From NCBI RefSeq assembly GCF_932276165.1, contig NC_063983.1:6269501-6333500 (forward strand): a stretch of 64,000 nucleotides of DNA. Direction: 5' to 3'. The notes under the pieces are model-generated. The model saw only the letters and a list, made by a program, of their open reading frames with translations. It had not been told where the DNA came from and made no database searches. A program made the position numbers and the translations under genes. Below are positions 35,056 through 45,778 of this stretch, piece by piece. Numbering within the stretch: the first letter of the stretch is position 1; each line of letters starts with the position of its first letter. This stretch comes from Plutella xylostella. Taxonomy: Eukaryota; Arthropoda; Insecta; Lepidoptera; Plutellidae.

Positions 35056-35657
35056 CATGGAACTCATGGATCTAACATTATTCAACACAACACGCTTGTT
35101 GACGTTCCCGGACATCGGATCCAGAGGGGTCACTCTACCTTACGAAAAACAACATTTCGTAGCACTGCTGCGCTAACAACAACTCTCTATCGTTGTTTTA
35201 AGCGTGCCGATGGCTCGTGCAATCACGAGAATACTTGGCTAGAATAACCCTTCCGTCCGACACAGACATTTCCATTGTTTATGTATGTATTGGACCGTTG
35301 TTATTTCTGGTATGACGCCAAATGTAACGCTCTCAGATCATGAATATGTGTCGGAATATTCTGTTGAGGCTGTACAGAGCCTACTGCGCTATAGTCTTCC
35401 AAATAAGCCCTAAATTGAGCTTCACTTACTTTTCTTTAGCTGAATGTTTTTAATGTTTCTTAAACGGGGATGTGACGGTTAATCAATTATCAATTAACCA
35501 ATGAACTGTTAGGCCACATAGGTTTTTGGTCTATCAAAACATTCGTGGGGTGAATAATTCTCAGTTCATAGGTCAATCAACCGAGCATGAATCCAGGTAA
35601 ACTGAAAGCAAAGCGTCACGCGTTAGTGAGGCATCAATAGTCCAGGATGAAATAGTC
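35056..35657. other. Flank between BEL and the foldback structure, perhaps an old LTR remnant
   Basis: Begins with the CATGG duplicate. On the minus strand, TTACATTTGGCGTCATACC around 35310-35330 resembles the junction of an LTR end and a primer site, which could be debris of another LTR element. No coding sequence. The suggestion is weak. Confidence 0.3.
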
Positions 35658-35879
35658 AACCAGTGTGAAGTTGGCAGCCTAAAGTTAGCAGCCTAAGTGT
35701 AGGCGACCAAATTAAGAAGGTTACGATTTGTACCACACATATTATTCAAAATTAAGGCTAATTTCATATTACTAATAAATACAAATGTATTAAATAATTA
35801 AAATTTAAAACATCGAATGACCAAACCGCAAAATAAAAAGCAAAATAATTTTTTAAAAATATATTCTCCATAAGTGGAT

Positions 35880-38800
35880 GACGTTTCAACCACGAAGGAG
35901 TCGGAGAGCCACGACCAGACCTAGTTTAAATCGAAGGCTGGTTAAGTAACACCACCTGAAAGAAGTTTCATCAACATTGAAAGAGGATTACAGGTGTCAG
36001 TATGAAGAAGAATGCTGAAATCTGGGGAAAAAATACATATTTCACAAAGTTTTTTAAAAACTTCAGCCAAAAATGCTGATAAGAACAATACGTCTGCTGG
36101 TTTATATGATCGGCAATGATGATTACTGAAAACTATTTTCAGGATTTTCAGCTCACATGAGTACCTCTTCAGTTATAGGTAAATAGGTATTTAGCGGCCC
36201 AAGTCAAAATAATACACTCATACCCTCAGATACCCTAGAAGCAGGTGGAAAGCCACGACCAGACCTAGTTTAAATCGAAGGTTGGTTAAGTACCAACAGC
36301 TAAAAGAAGTTTCATCAACATTGAAAGAGGATTACAGGTGTCAGTAAAAGGAAGAATGCTGAATTCTGGGGAAAAAATACATATTTCACAAAGTTTTTTA
36401 AAATTTTCAGCTGAAAACGCGCACAAAACCACAACGTCTGCTGGTTAATATGATCGGCACTGATAATTGCTAAAAACCATTTTCAGGATTTTCAGCTCAC
36501 ATGAGTACCTTTCCAGTTATAGGTAAATAGGTATTTAGCAGCCTAAGTCGAAATATTACACTCATACCCTCAGATACCCAAGAAGCAGGTGGAAAGCCAC
36601 GTTCAGACCTAGTTTAAATCGAAGGTTGGTTATGTAACAACAGCTGAAAGAAGTTTCATTAACATTGAAAGAGGATTACAGGTGCCTGTAAGAAGAAGAA
36701 TGCTGAATTCTGGGGAAAAATTAGACATTTCCCAAAGTTTATTGAGATTTTAGGTGGAAATCCTCATGAATCCCCTAGAAGCAGGTGGAAAGCCACGACT
36801 AGACCTAGTTTAAATCGAAGGTTGGTTAATAACCAACAGCTGAAAGAAGTTTCATCAACATTGAAAGGGGATTACAGGTTCCTGTAAGAAGATGAATGCT
36901 GAATTCCAGGAAAAAAAATACACATTTAATAAAGTTTATTGACATTTTAGATGGAAACCCTCATGGATCCCCTAGAAGTAGTTGGAAAGCCACAACCAGA
37001 CCTAGTTTAAATCAAAGGCTGGTTAAGTACAAACAGCTGAAAGAAGTTTCATCAACATTGAAAGAGGATTACAGGTGTCAGTAAGAAGAAGAATGCTGAA
37101 ATCTGGGGAAAAAATACATATTTCACAAAGTTTTTTAAAATTTTCAGCTGAAAACGCGCACAAAACCACAACGTCTGCTGGTTTATATGATCGGCAATGA
37201 TGATCACTGAAAACCATTTTCAGGATTTTCAGCTCACATGAGTACCTCTTCAGTTATAGGTAAATAGGTATTTAGCGGCCTAAGTCGAAATATTACACTC
37301 ATACCCTCAGATACCCAAGAAGCAGGTGGAAAGCCACGACCAGACCTAGTTTAAATTGAAGGTTGGTTATGTACCAACAGCTGAAAGAAGTTTCATCAAC
37401 ATTGAAAGAGGATTACAGGTGCCTGTAAGAAGAAGAATGCTGAATTCTGGGGAAAAATTAGACATTTCCCAAAGTTTATTGAGATTTTAGGTGGAAATCC
37501 TCATGAATCCCCTAGAAGCAGGTGGAAAGCCACGACTAGACCTAGTTAAAATCGAAGGTTGGTTAATAACCAACAGCTGAAAGAAGTTTCATCAACATTG
37601 AAAGAGGATTACAGGTTCCTGTAAGAAGATGAATGCTGAATTCCGGGAAAAAAAATACACATTTAATAAAGTTTATTGACATTTTAGATGGAAACCCTCA
37701 TGGATCCCCTAGAAGTAGTTGGAAAGCCACAACCAGACCTAGTTTAAATCAAAGGCTGGTTAAGTACCAACAGCTGAAAGAAGTTTCATCAACATTGAAA
37801 GAGGATTACAGGTGTCAGTAAGAAGAAGAATGCTGAAATCTGGGGAAAAAATACATATTTCAGAAAGTTTTTTAAAAATTTCAGCTGAAAATGCTGATAA
37901 GACCACAACGTCTGCTAGTTTTTATGATCGGCACTGATGATTGCTGAAAACTATTTTCAGGATTTTCAGCTCACATGAGTACCTCTTCAGTTATAGGTAA
38001 ATAGGTATTTAGCGGCCTAAGTCGAAATATTACTTTTATACCCTCAGATACCCAAGAAGCAGGTGGAAAGCCACGACCAGACCTAGTCTCAATCGAAGGT
38101 TGGTTATATACAAACAGCTGAAAGAAGTTTCATCAACATTGAAAGAGGATTACAGGTGTCAGTAAGTGGAAGAATGCTGAATTCTGGGGAAAAAATACAT
38201 ATTTCACAAAGTTTTTTAAAATTTTCAGCTGAAAACGCGCACAAAACCACAACGTCTGCTGGTTTATATGATCGGCAATGATGATCACTGAAAACCATTT
38301 TCAGGATTTTCAGCTCACATGAGTACCTCTTCAGTTATAGGTAAATAGGTATTTAGCGGCCTAAGTCGAAATATTACACTCATACCCTCAGATACCCAAG
38401 AAGCAGGTGGAAAGCCACGACCAGACCTAGTTTAAATTGAAGGTTGGTTATGTACCAACAGCTGAAAGAAGTTTCATTAACATTGAAAGAGGATTACAGG
38501 TGCCTGTAAGAAGAAGAATGCTGAATTCTGGGGAAAAATTAGACATTTCCCAAAGTTTATTGAGATTTTAGGTGGAAATCCTCATGAATCCCCTAGAAGC
38601 AGGTGGAAAGCCACGACTAGACCTAGTTAAAATCGAAGGTTGGTTAATAACCAACAGCTGAAAGAAGTTTCATCAACATTGAAAGAGGATTACAGGTTCC
38701 TGTAAGAAGATGAATGCTGAATTCCGGGAAAAAAAATACACATTTAATAAAGTTTATTGACATTTTAGATGGAAACCCTCATGGATCCCCTAGAAGTAGT

Positions 38801-39575
38801 TGGAAAGCCACAACCAGACCTAGTTTAAATCAAAGGCTGGTTAAGTACCAACAGCTGAAAGAAGTTTCATCAACATTGAAAGAGGATTACAGGTGTCAGT
38901 AAGAAGAAGAATGCTGAAATCTGGGGAAAAAATACATATTTCAGAAAGTTTTTTAAAATTTTCAGCTGAAAATGCTGATAAGACAACAACGTCTGCTAGT
39001 TTTTATGATCGGCACTGATGATTGCTGAAAACCATTTTCAGGATTTTCAGCTCACATGAGTACCTCTTCAGTTATAGGTAAATAGGTATTTAGCGGCCTA
39101 AGTCGAAATATTACTTTTATACCCTCAGATACCCAAGAAGCAGGTGGAAAGCCACGACCAAACCTAGTCTCAATCGAAGGTTGGTTATGTACAAACAGCT
39201 GAAAGAAGTTTCATCAACATTGAAAGAGGATTACAGGTGTCAGTAAGTGGAAGAATGCTGAATTCTGGGGAAAAAATACATATTTCACAAAGTTTTTTAA
39301 AATTTTCAGCTGAAAATGCAGATAAAACCAATACGTCTGCTGGTTTATATGATCGGCAATGATGATCACTGAAAACCATTTTCAGGATTTTCAGCTCACA
39401 TGAGTACCTCTTCAGTTATAGGTAAATAGGTATTTAGCGGCCTAAGTCGAAATATTACACTCATACCCTCAGATACCCAAGAAGCAGGTGGAAAGCCACG
39501 ACCAGACCTAGTCTCAATCGAAGGTTGGTTATGTACAAACAGCTGAAAGAAGTTTCATCAACATTGAAAGAGGAT
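35880..39575 (+). repeat. Higher-order tandem array, left block (direct orientation)
   Basis: Anchoring on CAGACCTAG, units start at 35917, 36260, 36604, 36800, 36997, 37341, 37537, 37734, 38078, 38422, 38618, 38815, 39159 and 39503. Spacings are 343/344 (L) and 196/197 (S1, S2) in the order LLSS LSS LLSS LL. Thus the higher-order periods are 737 and 1081 bases. L and S share the first ~130 bases (AGCTGAAAGAAGTTTCATC, AAAGAGGATTACAGGT, GAATGCTGAA) and the last 20 (AGAAGCAGGTGGAAAGCCAC) but differ between. Short open frames recurring at 737/1081 bases are products of the repeat, not genes. Confidence 0.92.
39567..39575. repeat. Target duplication, left copy (AAAGAGGAT)
   Basis: Identical to 46050-46058. 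The array normally reads GAAAGAGGATTACAGG at this point, so both copies derive from one unit split by the insertion. Confidence 0.85.
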
Positions 39576-39833
39576 GGGTAAGTAATACGAGGTATAAAAA
39601 CGCATGGTATAACATTCACAAGGTATACGCCCATATGATATAAATTTATTAAGTATAACGATCACTGTGCATAACAAACGAAAGGCATAATTACTAAATA
39701 CATAATTTTGTAAAGAATAACGTTCAAAAAGTATAATTTCAATTGATATATCGATTAAAATATATAACGTTTATAACATATATTGTTCACCGTAATTAAT
39801 AACATTATGTATAATGAACAAAAAAATATATTA

Positions 39834-39985
39834 TTATTGGAGCTATGTTGGGAGACGCTCCGCTCCGCTTCGCTGCGCTCCGCTTTGCTTTTAACGAACA
39901 TGTGCACCTAACACGCTCCTCCTCGCTTTGCTCGTCGTCGCACCTATCTTTAGGTTTTGGTACTAGGGGTTTTCACAGCATTATT
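39834..39985 (+). repeat. CTCCGCTCCGCTTCGC minisatellite unit, copy 1
   Basis: About 151 bases: TTGGAGCTATGTTGGGAGAC, GCTCCGCTCCGCTTCGCTGC, AACATGTGCACCTAACACGC, TTTAGGTTTTGGTACTAGGG. The second copy begins at 45627, just beyond the DIRS, so the two were adjacent before DIRS arrived. Confidence 0.8.
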
Positions 39986-40003
39986 ATTAAACAACTGTAC
40001 GCA

Positions 40004-40160
40004 ATTCAAAGCCTTATAATATGAGAGTAGTGAACTTGACTTTTCGCGCGTGACACACAGCCGGTTTGGATGTGACGTTTACTATACCTGTCTCTTTCCC
40101 GCCCTTTTACCCCACCAGGCAGGTTACTTCTAGATTTCCTAAATGTGAGCTCGACATTGG
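40004..40160 (+). repeat. DIRS left inverted terminal repeat
   Basis: 157 bases from ATTCAAAGCCTTATAATATG to GAGCTCGACATTGG, matched in inverse by 45420-45576 without any difference that I can see. Confidence 0.93.
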
Positions 40161-40429
40161 CGTCTTGACTTCTGCGCTGCACAGTCGGTTCCACCGATCC
40201 TCCGTCGCGTCGGTCGGTGAGTTTTTAATTTTGTATTATGTTAACGGTGCTACCGTTCGATAAAATTATTGAATATTATTGTGACAAATAAATTATCTGA
40301 TTTTCGCTTACTGGTTTATAAATTTGGTATTAAAATCTACCCTCAAAAAAAAAAAAAAAAGAACTTTTCTAAAGGAACTGTGTTTGTTACCGATTTTTCA
40401 ATACGACTTTTCTTTAAATTTAGAAAACC

Positions 40430-41692
40430 ATGGGTAGTGACAGTGATACATCATCGTCAGCTTCGACAACCACAAATGAATCCAAAAAGCGAAAATCAAG
40501 ATCAAAACGTGAGAAGCATAGGAAACGACGTCGTGAATCCAGCTCTTCAAGGCTTATTCAGGCCTTGTCCATGCAAGTTAATAATTTAGAGCAATTAGTG
40601 TCTCAAAATATCGGTTTTCCATCTGCAATAGCTAATTCTGCGCCGCCGCAACCGTTGCCGGCAGTACAAATTGATGCAAATGATGAGATCACGTCAAATG
40701 TTAGTGGAGAATTATATGAAAGCTTAGAGCAGGAACCCGCCCAGCAATTTTCATTCCCTTTGAACACGGAGTTGAAAGAGCCAGTACTAATTAAATCTGA
40801 TCCTGTTTTAGTAGAACGTTTAAAAAGCATACATTATTTTGATTCCTCTAATTGGTGTGATGTTAGGTATTCGGAAGTGCAGAAACGTTATTGTTCAACT
40901 CCGGGCTTTACGGATCTAGAGTGTAATGATGAGCTGAAACCATTTGATAGGCTTCACAACCTGGCTTTATTAGAGCGTGGTTTTGCAGCGATGACTAAAG
41001 CGTTGATAAAACAACATGAGGCCGTAGAAAATGGGTTTAAATCACTTATTAGCTGGTTACAATCTGTTGAAGTTGTCGAATTATCGGTATTTGAAGCTAA
41101 AATACATGAAATTTTCTCGGAAGGTGAGTTTCACAAAATTTCTGCAGATTTATTGCAAATGGCCTGCGGGCACCGCGCTGATTTGATACAACAGCGTAGG
41201 GATGCTATTTTAAAAGCTGTCAAAGATAAATTTTTCAAAGAAACGTTAAGGAAAATACCTCCATCTTGTGAACATCTTTTCAAATCCGAAAATTTGACAT
41301 CTTCTCTAGAAAAACAAGGTGGTGTTAGCAAGGCCTGTTGGCCAGTGAGACCTATAACCTCAAAATCCGGTTCCTATTCTCAGAACATCGGTAACCAAAC
41401 AAAAAATTCCAAGGTGCCTGCGCAAGGTACTCGTTCATCTATGGCTACCTATATGCCTTATATGCCACCAGCGCATGGTGTGCCATGGCCCCAATACTCC
41501 CCTGCGCAAGGGGTTCCCTTTAGCAACCAACAATACATATACCCACTTCAACCACAAGGACCAAGGCTTCCTGCGCAAGGAAGGTCATTTCGTCAGCAGG
41601 GTCCGAGATTTTCACAGGGTGCAGGTCCTTCCTCAACCCGTAAACCAAACCAGGCTTCCGCGTACAGGGACCGGGCAAAGAGAAAGTTCTGA
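40430..41692 (+). CDS. DIRS gag-like protein (ORF1)
   Basis: 420 residues, ATG at 40430 in the context AAACCATGG, a good eukaryotic start. Residues 1-45 are Ser-rich, then strongly basic (KKRKSRSKREKHRKRRRESS), like a nuclear-localisation or nucleic-acid-binding tail. The middle is helical and acidic/hydrophobic (LHNLALLERGFAAMTKALIK and following). The C-terminal 100 residues are Pro/Gln/Gly-rich with three or four PAQG motifs (SPAQGVPF, RLPAQGRSF) and a basic end, RDRAKRKF. No zinc knuckle is seen. Position and composition match the ORF1/Gag of animal DIRS elements, presumed to bind element RNA; the role is inferred. The frame is unbroken and its end overlaps the RT frame by over 200 bases. 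Confidence 0.82.
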   Translation: MGSDSDTSSSASTTTNESKKRKSRSKREKHRKRRRESSSSRLIQALSMQVNNLEQLVSQNIGFPSAIANSAPPQPLPAVQIDANDEITSNVSGELYESLEQEPAQQFSFPLNTELKEPVLIKSDPVLVERLKSIHYFDSSNWCDVRYSEVQKRYCSTPGFTDLECNDELKPFDRLHNLALLERGFAAMTKALIKQHEAVENGFKSLISWLQSVEVVELSVFEAKIHEIFSEGEFHKISADLLQMACGHRADLIQQRRDAILKAVKDKFFKETLRKIPPSCEHLFKSENLTSSLEKQGGVSKACWPVRPITSKSGSYSQNIGNQTKNSKVPAQGTRSSMATYMPYMPPAHGVPWPQYSPAQGVPFSNQQYIYPLQPQGPRLPAQGRSFRQQGPRFSQGAGPSSTRKPNQASAYRDRAKRKF

Positions 41693-42263
41693 CTTGGAAT
41701 TTCAAGCGGGGCAACTCCAACATTTTTCCAAAATGTGGGAGAAGTATCATACCCCACTAACGACTCTAAAAATTATTCGATCGGGATATCTAATACCATT
41801 CGTAATGAGACCCCCATTAAGTATACCTGCCTTGAACGACAATTCCATTCAAACTCCATATTCAGAGGCGATGGCCCAGCAAGTTCAATTGTTAAAGAAT
41901 ATGGGCGTGTTGGAACCGGTACAAGTTTCCCCGAGCTTTGTCTCAAAAATGTTCTTGATTCCAAAGGACGACGGGTCATCCCGTCCAATTTTCAACTTAC
42001 AGAACCTAAACAATTTTGTTCATCAGAGCAAATTCAGGTTAATAAATTTACAGAAAGTGCCCAGTTTCTTGCAGGCCAACGACTGGCTAGCAAAAATAGA
42101 TATCCTAAACGCCTATTTTCATCTGAGTGTCTCTCCTCGGCACAGACGGTTCCTACGGCTGATTTTCAACAAAGAACTCTTGCAAATGACTTGCCTACCG
42201 TTCGGCCTTTCTTCAGCACCAAGAGTGTTCGCCTCTGTAACAAATTGGGTGGCCCTCTGCTGA
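41475..42263 (+). pseudogene. DIRS reverse transcriptase, N-terminal part (before frameshift)
   Basis: 262-codon frame overlapping the end of ORF1; recognisable RT begins near GQLQHFSKMWEKYHTPL and includes SGYLIPFVMRPPL, MGVLEPVQVSPSF, FLIPKDDGSSRPIFNLQNLN, the catalytic LAKIDILNAYFHL and CLPFGLSSAPRVFASVTNWV. It runs into a stop at 42261-42263. The remaining RT, with YLDD, continues in another frame immediately, so a small indel around 42250-42258 has broken the enzyme. The first ~70 codons lie over ORF1 and may not be used; initiation of the second DIRS frame is usually by overlap or reinitiation. The ATG at 41475 is arbitrary. Confidence 0.85.
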
Positions 42264-43567
42264 GAAACCAGGGAATTCGTGTATTAGTGTACTTGGACGA
42301 TTTCCTATTAGCCCACCAAGATATGAGTGCCTTACAACACCACATAAACCTAACAATCAATTTGCTAAGGTCTCTGGGCTGGCATGTAAACCTTATAAAA
42401 TCAAACTTAAGTCCCCAGAAAGAAGTTCAATACCTGGGTATATTATGGAACCCATCGCAAAATGTAAAAAAGTTACCCATAAAGAAGCACCTTGTTATAA
42501 GGGAGACCATCAAAAAGATTCTGAAACGAACATTCACGAATCGAAAGGAAATCCAAAGCTTGATAGGAATGCTAAACTTTGCAAGCTTCGCAGTCCCATA
42601 CGGTCGGTTGAACTATCGCCAAGTTCTATCATTTTTTCAACGCCTGCCAGACAGCGATCCCCTCAGATACCACCCCTTACCACAAGTTGTGATATCCAAC
42701 CTAACATGGTGGTTATCGAATCTCAAAGAGAGTTCTCCGATTCACCCGCCGCTGACGTCTCATTATTTGACGACAGATGCCTCCGGCTCGGGCTGGGGCG
42801 CAATTCTAGACAACACAAAGCTAGTGGGAACCTGGTCAGCTCAAGAAATTCCATGTCATTCGAATATGAAAGAAATGTTCGCTATCCTAAACGTATTAAG
42901 AGATCACTGTCATATCCTGGCCAACTCTACGGTATCGATACAGTCGGACAACAAGACAGTACTTTCGTACCTTCGCAATCAGGGCGGGACCAGGTCAAGT
43001 CAATTAATGGCAGTGACTTTCCAGCTTTATCAAATACTGCAAGAGCACAAGATTCACTTGTCTCTGCATCACCTTCCAGGCAGGTTCAATGTGGAAGCCG
43101 ATCATTTGTCCCGGAACTGCCACTATCCGGAATGGCACTTGCTCCCAGTTTTTACCAAGATAATTTTTGCGAGATGGGGGCTTCCCATAATAGATCTTTT
43201 CGCGTCCAGGCGAGCACATGTTGTCCCCAGATATGTAACCCTAGACCAAACAAACGATCAAGCAGTGTTTGTGGACGCGTTCTCCCGGCCATGGAATTAC
43301 AGCCTTGCTTGGGTTTTCCCTCCCCCATTTCTAATGCCGAAGGTCCTGGCACATCTAAATGTCTCCAAGGGCAGATTCTTGATAGTAGCTCCCAGGTGGG
43401 AGAAATCTTACTGGAGAACGGACCTCAAGAACCGAGCCCTAGCAGCTCCTTTCACAGTATACAACCTCAACAAAGTATTGATCGATGTTTTGACAAACCG
43501 TCCCCCTCCCAAGGTTCTGGAGCTAACATTGGAGATTTGGATTTGTGGGGCTGGCAATCAATGCTAA
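42240..43567 (+). pseudogene. DIRS reverse transcriptase (C-terminal part), RNase H and DNA methyltransferase-like domain
   Basis: This frame is open much farther upstream, but the real coding part starts at the frameshift. It holds the RT active site VLVYLDDFLLAHQDM (YLDD codons from 42290), VQYLGILWNP, then RNase H with YLTTDASGSGWGAIL, KEMFAILNVL and SIQSDNKTVLSYL, and HLPGRFNVEADHLSR. The last third (GLPIIDLFASRRAHVVPRYV, AFSRPWNYSLAWVFPPPFLM) is the Dam-like N6-adenine methyltransferase domain found only in DIRS1-like elements, of unknown function. It ends at 43567, a few bases after the recombinase frame's first Met at 43561. Confidence 0.88.
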
Positions 43568-44529
43568 CAGATTGGTCCCAAGATCAACTTCATTTACTGC
43601 AATCGAGCTGGCGAGATTCCACTCGTAAGTCATATGCGGCAGCATGGCGCCGCTGGTGTGCCTGGTCCAGCGAGAAAAATATTGATAAACTTTGTCCATC
43701 GGGTTCTGATCTAGCACGGTTTTTGTCTGACCTTTATCAAAAATATAACCTAGCGTACAGCACAATCCTACTTCATAAATCCGTAGTATCAACGATATGT
43801 GACCCAAATAAAAATAATCTTTCTTCCCATCCATTGGTTACCAGGATCCTCAAAGCTATATCTATTAACAAACCCAAGGCTCAAAAAGCGCCTATATGGG
43901 ATGTGGATACTTTATCTTCTTGGTTAGCTAATACCTTTGATGGTGATCATTCCTTGTACGAATGTTCTAGACGAACGGCTTGTATTTTACTGCTTTGCTC
44001 AGGCCGTAGAATCCACGATCTGACTTTATTATCGATACACCCCGATAATTTTACTGTATCAAATGAAAATATTAGCTTCTGGCCGCTGTTTGGCTCTAAA
44101 ACTGACAGTGCCGAATACCGTCAATCTGGTTGGCGTTTGCTCAATAACCCTGACTGTCAAGCTTTAAATCCTGTTTATTGGGTAAAATCACTAATAAAAC
44201 TATCCAAATCCAAGCGAGATGTTTGTAAACAGAGTGCCCTTTTCCTTACGGTATGTGGAAAACCTAAACCAGCATCCCGCACTGTAATTGCTAATTGGGT
44301 GAAGTCCTTACTTCAGGAATCAGGAATAAATGCGTCAGCTGGAAGTGTAAGACCTGCTGTTGCATCCAAAAACTGGGTTCTTAATATGGATTTAGATGAT
44401 TTGTTAAAGAAAGGAAACTGGAGGTCTCAGAACACATTTGCTAAATTTTACAGAAGGGAAATACTCCCACCAGCAGTTGCTGTAGAGAAAGTAAACCCAG
44501 TACTGTCTCAATTGTTTGAAATTGTGTAA
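43561..44529 (+). CDS. DIRS tyrosine recombinase
   Basis: 322 residues from the Met at 43561, although the frame is open far upstream, so translation may begin earlier. N-terminal core-binding domain: LLQSSWRDSTRKSYAAAWRR, LARFLSDLYQKYN, KSVVSTICDP. Catalytic domain: the first Arg in LLLCSGRRIHDL (codons 44005-44010), the second conserved Arg in GSVRPAVASKNW (44350-44352), and the nucleophilic Tyr in FAKFYRRE (codon 44449-44451). The usual His before the second Arg is Ser, as I recall for other arthropod DIRS members. The frame is unbroken and ends at a TAA/TGTAAC context at 44529. The enzyme would integrate the circular DIRS cDNA by site-to-site recombination without target duplication. It is the only catalytic protein in the window that seems intact. 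Confidence 0.9.
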   Translation: MLTDWSQDQLHLLQSSWRDSTRKSYAAAWRRWCAWSSEKNIDKLCPSGSDLARFLSDLYQKYNLAYSTILLHKSVVSTICDPNKNNLSSHPLVTRILKAISINKPKAQKAPIWDVDTLSSWLANTFDGDHSLYECSRRTACILLLCSGRRIHDLTLLSIHPDNFTVSNENISFWPLFGSKTDSAEYRQSGWRLLNNPDCQALNPVYWVKSLIKLSKSKRDVCKQSALFLTVCGKPKPASRTVIANWVKSLLQESGINASAGSVRPAVASKNWVLNMDLDDLLKKGNWRSQNTFAKFYRREILPPAVAVEKVNPVLSQLFEIV

Positions 44530-45258
44530 CTAAACTAGATTATATATCATAAGTATTGATCTTCCTACTGATATTATCTTTATCTTAATTTCACTTATTA
44601 GGTACCTGATCTGCTAGTTAAGTTGATTACTTAGGTACTTATATTGTTAATTAAATTGATACTTACCTGTCTAAAGTAATACCTAAACCACATACAAATT
44701 TTGAGATTTGATAATTATGTACTATTATTACCTTAGGGTGAATAGCCTAATCACCTAAATGAAAATGTAAATATGAGCAGCTGTGGTTAACTGCTAATAA
44801 AATTGTGTAATATAATATTAATTATCTTGGCTATTTTGTTATCATTACATTTAAACACAAATTATAATGTTGTACTGCAAGTATATTATCTACACCCAGA
44901 GTGGGCTTTGTTTTTGTATGCAGAAATTAAAATAAAGTATTATTATGTTTAATAATGTTTTTTTTTTTTTTTTAATCTCTTATTCAAATTCTAACTACTT
45001 ATCCTTATAAGTGCTTACTTACTAGGTATAACTTCAAATATAAATAAGAAACATTCATTTGTACTCATAAGTACTTATCTAATTATTTACCTAATTACAA
45101 TATCCTACTACTAGGGAGGTACTTGCATTGTTATTTGCAGCTTCATTTTTTAATTCTTTTATTTCATTCACAACTCTATTACATAAGAGTTAAAGCTGTA
45201 ATATTTTATGCATTACTATCACATTGGCGTCCCTTTCACCAGGCGATAACAGACATGT
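44530..45258 (+). other. DIRS 3' untranslated region
   Basis: AT-rich; AATAAAG at about 44930 followed by a (T)18 run at 44959-44976. No gene. Confidence 0.55.
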
Positions 45259-45358
45259 CTCATATTATAAGGCTTTGAATTGCGTACAGTTGTTTAATGA
45301 CAGCGTTTTACCTACCAATAAAACGCTTATTAAATAACTTACCATATTCAAAGCCTTA
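45259..45358 (+). repeat. DIRS internal complementary region
   Basis: GGCTTTGAATTGCGTACAGT TGTTTAAT pairs with the left extremity, and GACAGCGTTTTACCTACCAA continuing to TCAAAGCC pairs with the right extremity. It is in effect the inverse of the circle junction and is used as template to link the ends during replication. Confidence 0.92.
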
Positions 45359-45419
45359 ACTTTAACTTCTGCCTGGTATATAATAATTATATTATAGCAA
45401 TATATGTATAATATGAGAC

Positions 45420-45576
45420 CCAATGTCGAGCTCACATTTAGGAAATCTAGAAGTAACCTGCCTGGTGGGGTAAAAGGGCGGGAAAGAGACAGGTATAGTA
45501 AACGTCACATCCAAACCGGCTGTGTGTCACGCGCGAAAAGTCAAGTTCACTACTCTCATATTATAAGGCTTTGAAT
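45420..45576 (-). repeat. DIRS right inverted terminal repeat
   Basis: Exact inverse of 40004-40160. Confidence 0.93.
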
Positions 45577-45626
45577 ATGGTAAGTTATTTAATAAGCGTT
45601 TTATTGGTAGGTAAAACGCTGTCATT

Positions 45627-45778
45627 ATTGAAGCTATGTTGGGAGACGCTCCGCTCCGCTGCGCTGCGCTCCGCTTTGGTTTCGACGAACATGTGCACCT
45701 AACACGCTCCTCCTCGCTTTGCTCGTCGTCGCACCTATCTTTAGGTTTTGGTGCTAGGGGGTTTGACGGCGTTGGGTA
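45627..45778 (+). repeat. CTCCGCTCCGC minisatellite unit, copy 2
   Basis: Direct copy of 39834-39985 (ATTGAAGCTATGTTGGGAGA ... TTTAGGTTTTGGTGCTAGGG), about 93% alike by eye. It is the other half of the tandem pair separated by DIRS. Confidence 0.8.

Larger units (their letters stand above)
39986..45626 (+). mobile_element. DIRS-type tyrosine-recombinase retrotransposon (~5.64 kb)
   Basis: Inverted terminal repeats of 157 bases (40004-40160 and 45420-45576) appear identical. An internal complementary region at 45259-45358 pairs, in its first half, with the left extremity (39986-40024) and, in its second half, with the right extremity (45568-45626). That is the diagnostic DIRS-1 layout for making a circular cDNA. 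Termini overlap on ATT, and there is no target duplication, as expected of recombinase-mediated integration. Encoded: gag-like ORF, RT/RNase H/methyltransferase (one frameshift) and a tyrosine recombinase. Identical ITRs indicate a recent insertion. Confidence 0.93.

Noticed and set aside
36896..39379. Recurrent open frames of 62-64 codons in the satellite (36896, 37633, 38714, 46622 on plus; 37023, 38104, 39185 on minus)
   Set aside because: They recur exactly with the 737/1081-base super-period and have no protein character; they are by-products of the repeat.
35880..39575. CRISPR-like array
   Set aside because: Regular repeats, but the units are 196-344 bases and tandem without unique spacers, in a eukaryotic context.
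41735..42240. Start of the long frame 41735-43567
   Set aside because: Before the frameshift this frame gives no RT similarity; the RT there is read in a different frame.
42445..43560. Long plus-strand frame upstream of the DIRS recombinase
   Set aside because: It lies over the RT/RNase H/methyltransferase region in another frame, and its translation shows no domain until the recombinase begins near 43561.
39834..45778. Direct repeats flanking DIRS as LTRs
   Set aside because: The 151-bp direct copies lie outside the DIRS termini defined by the internal complementary region; they are a split tandem repeat of the host transposon.
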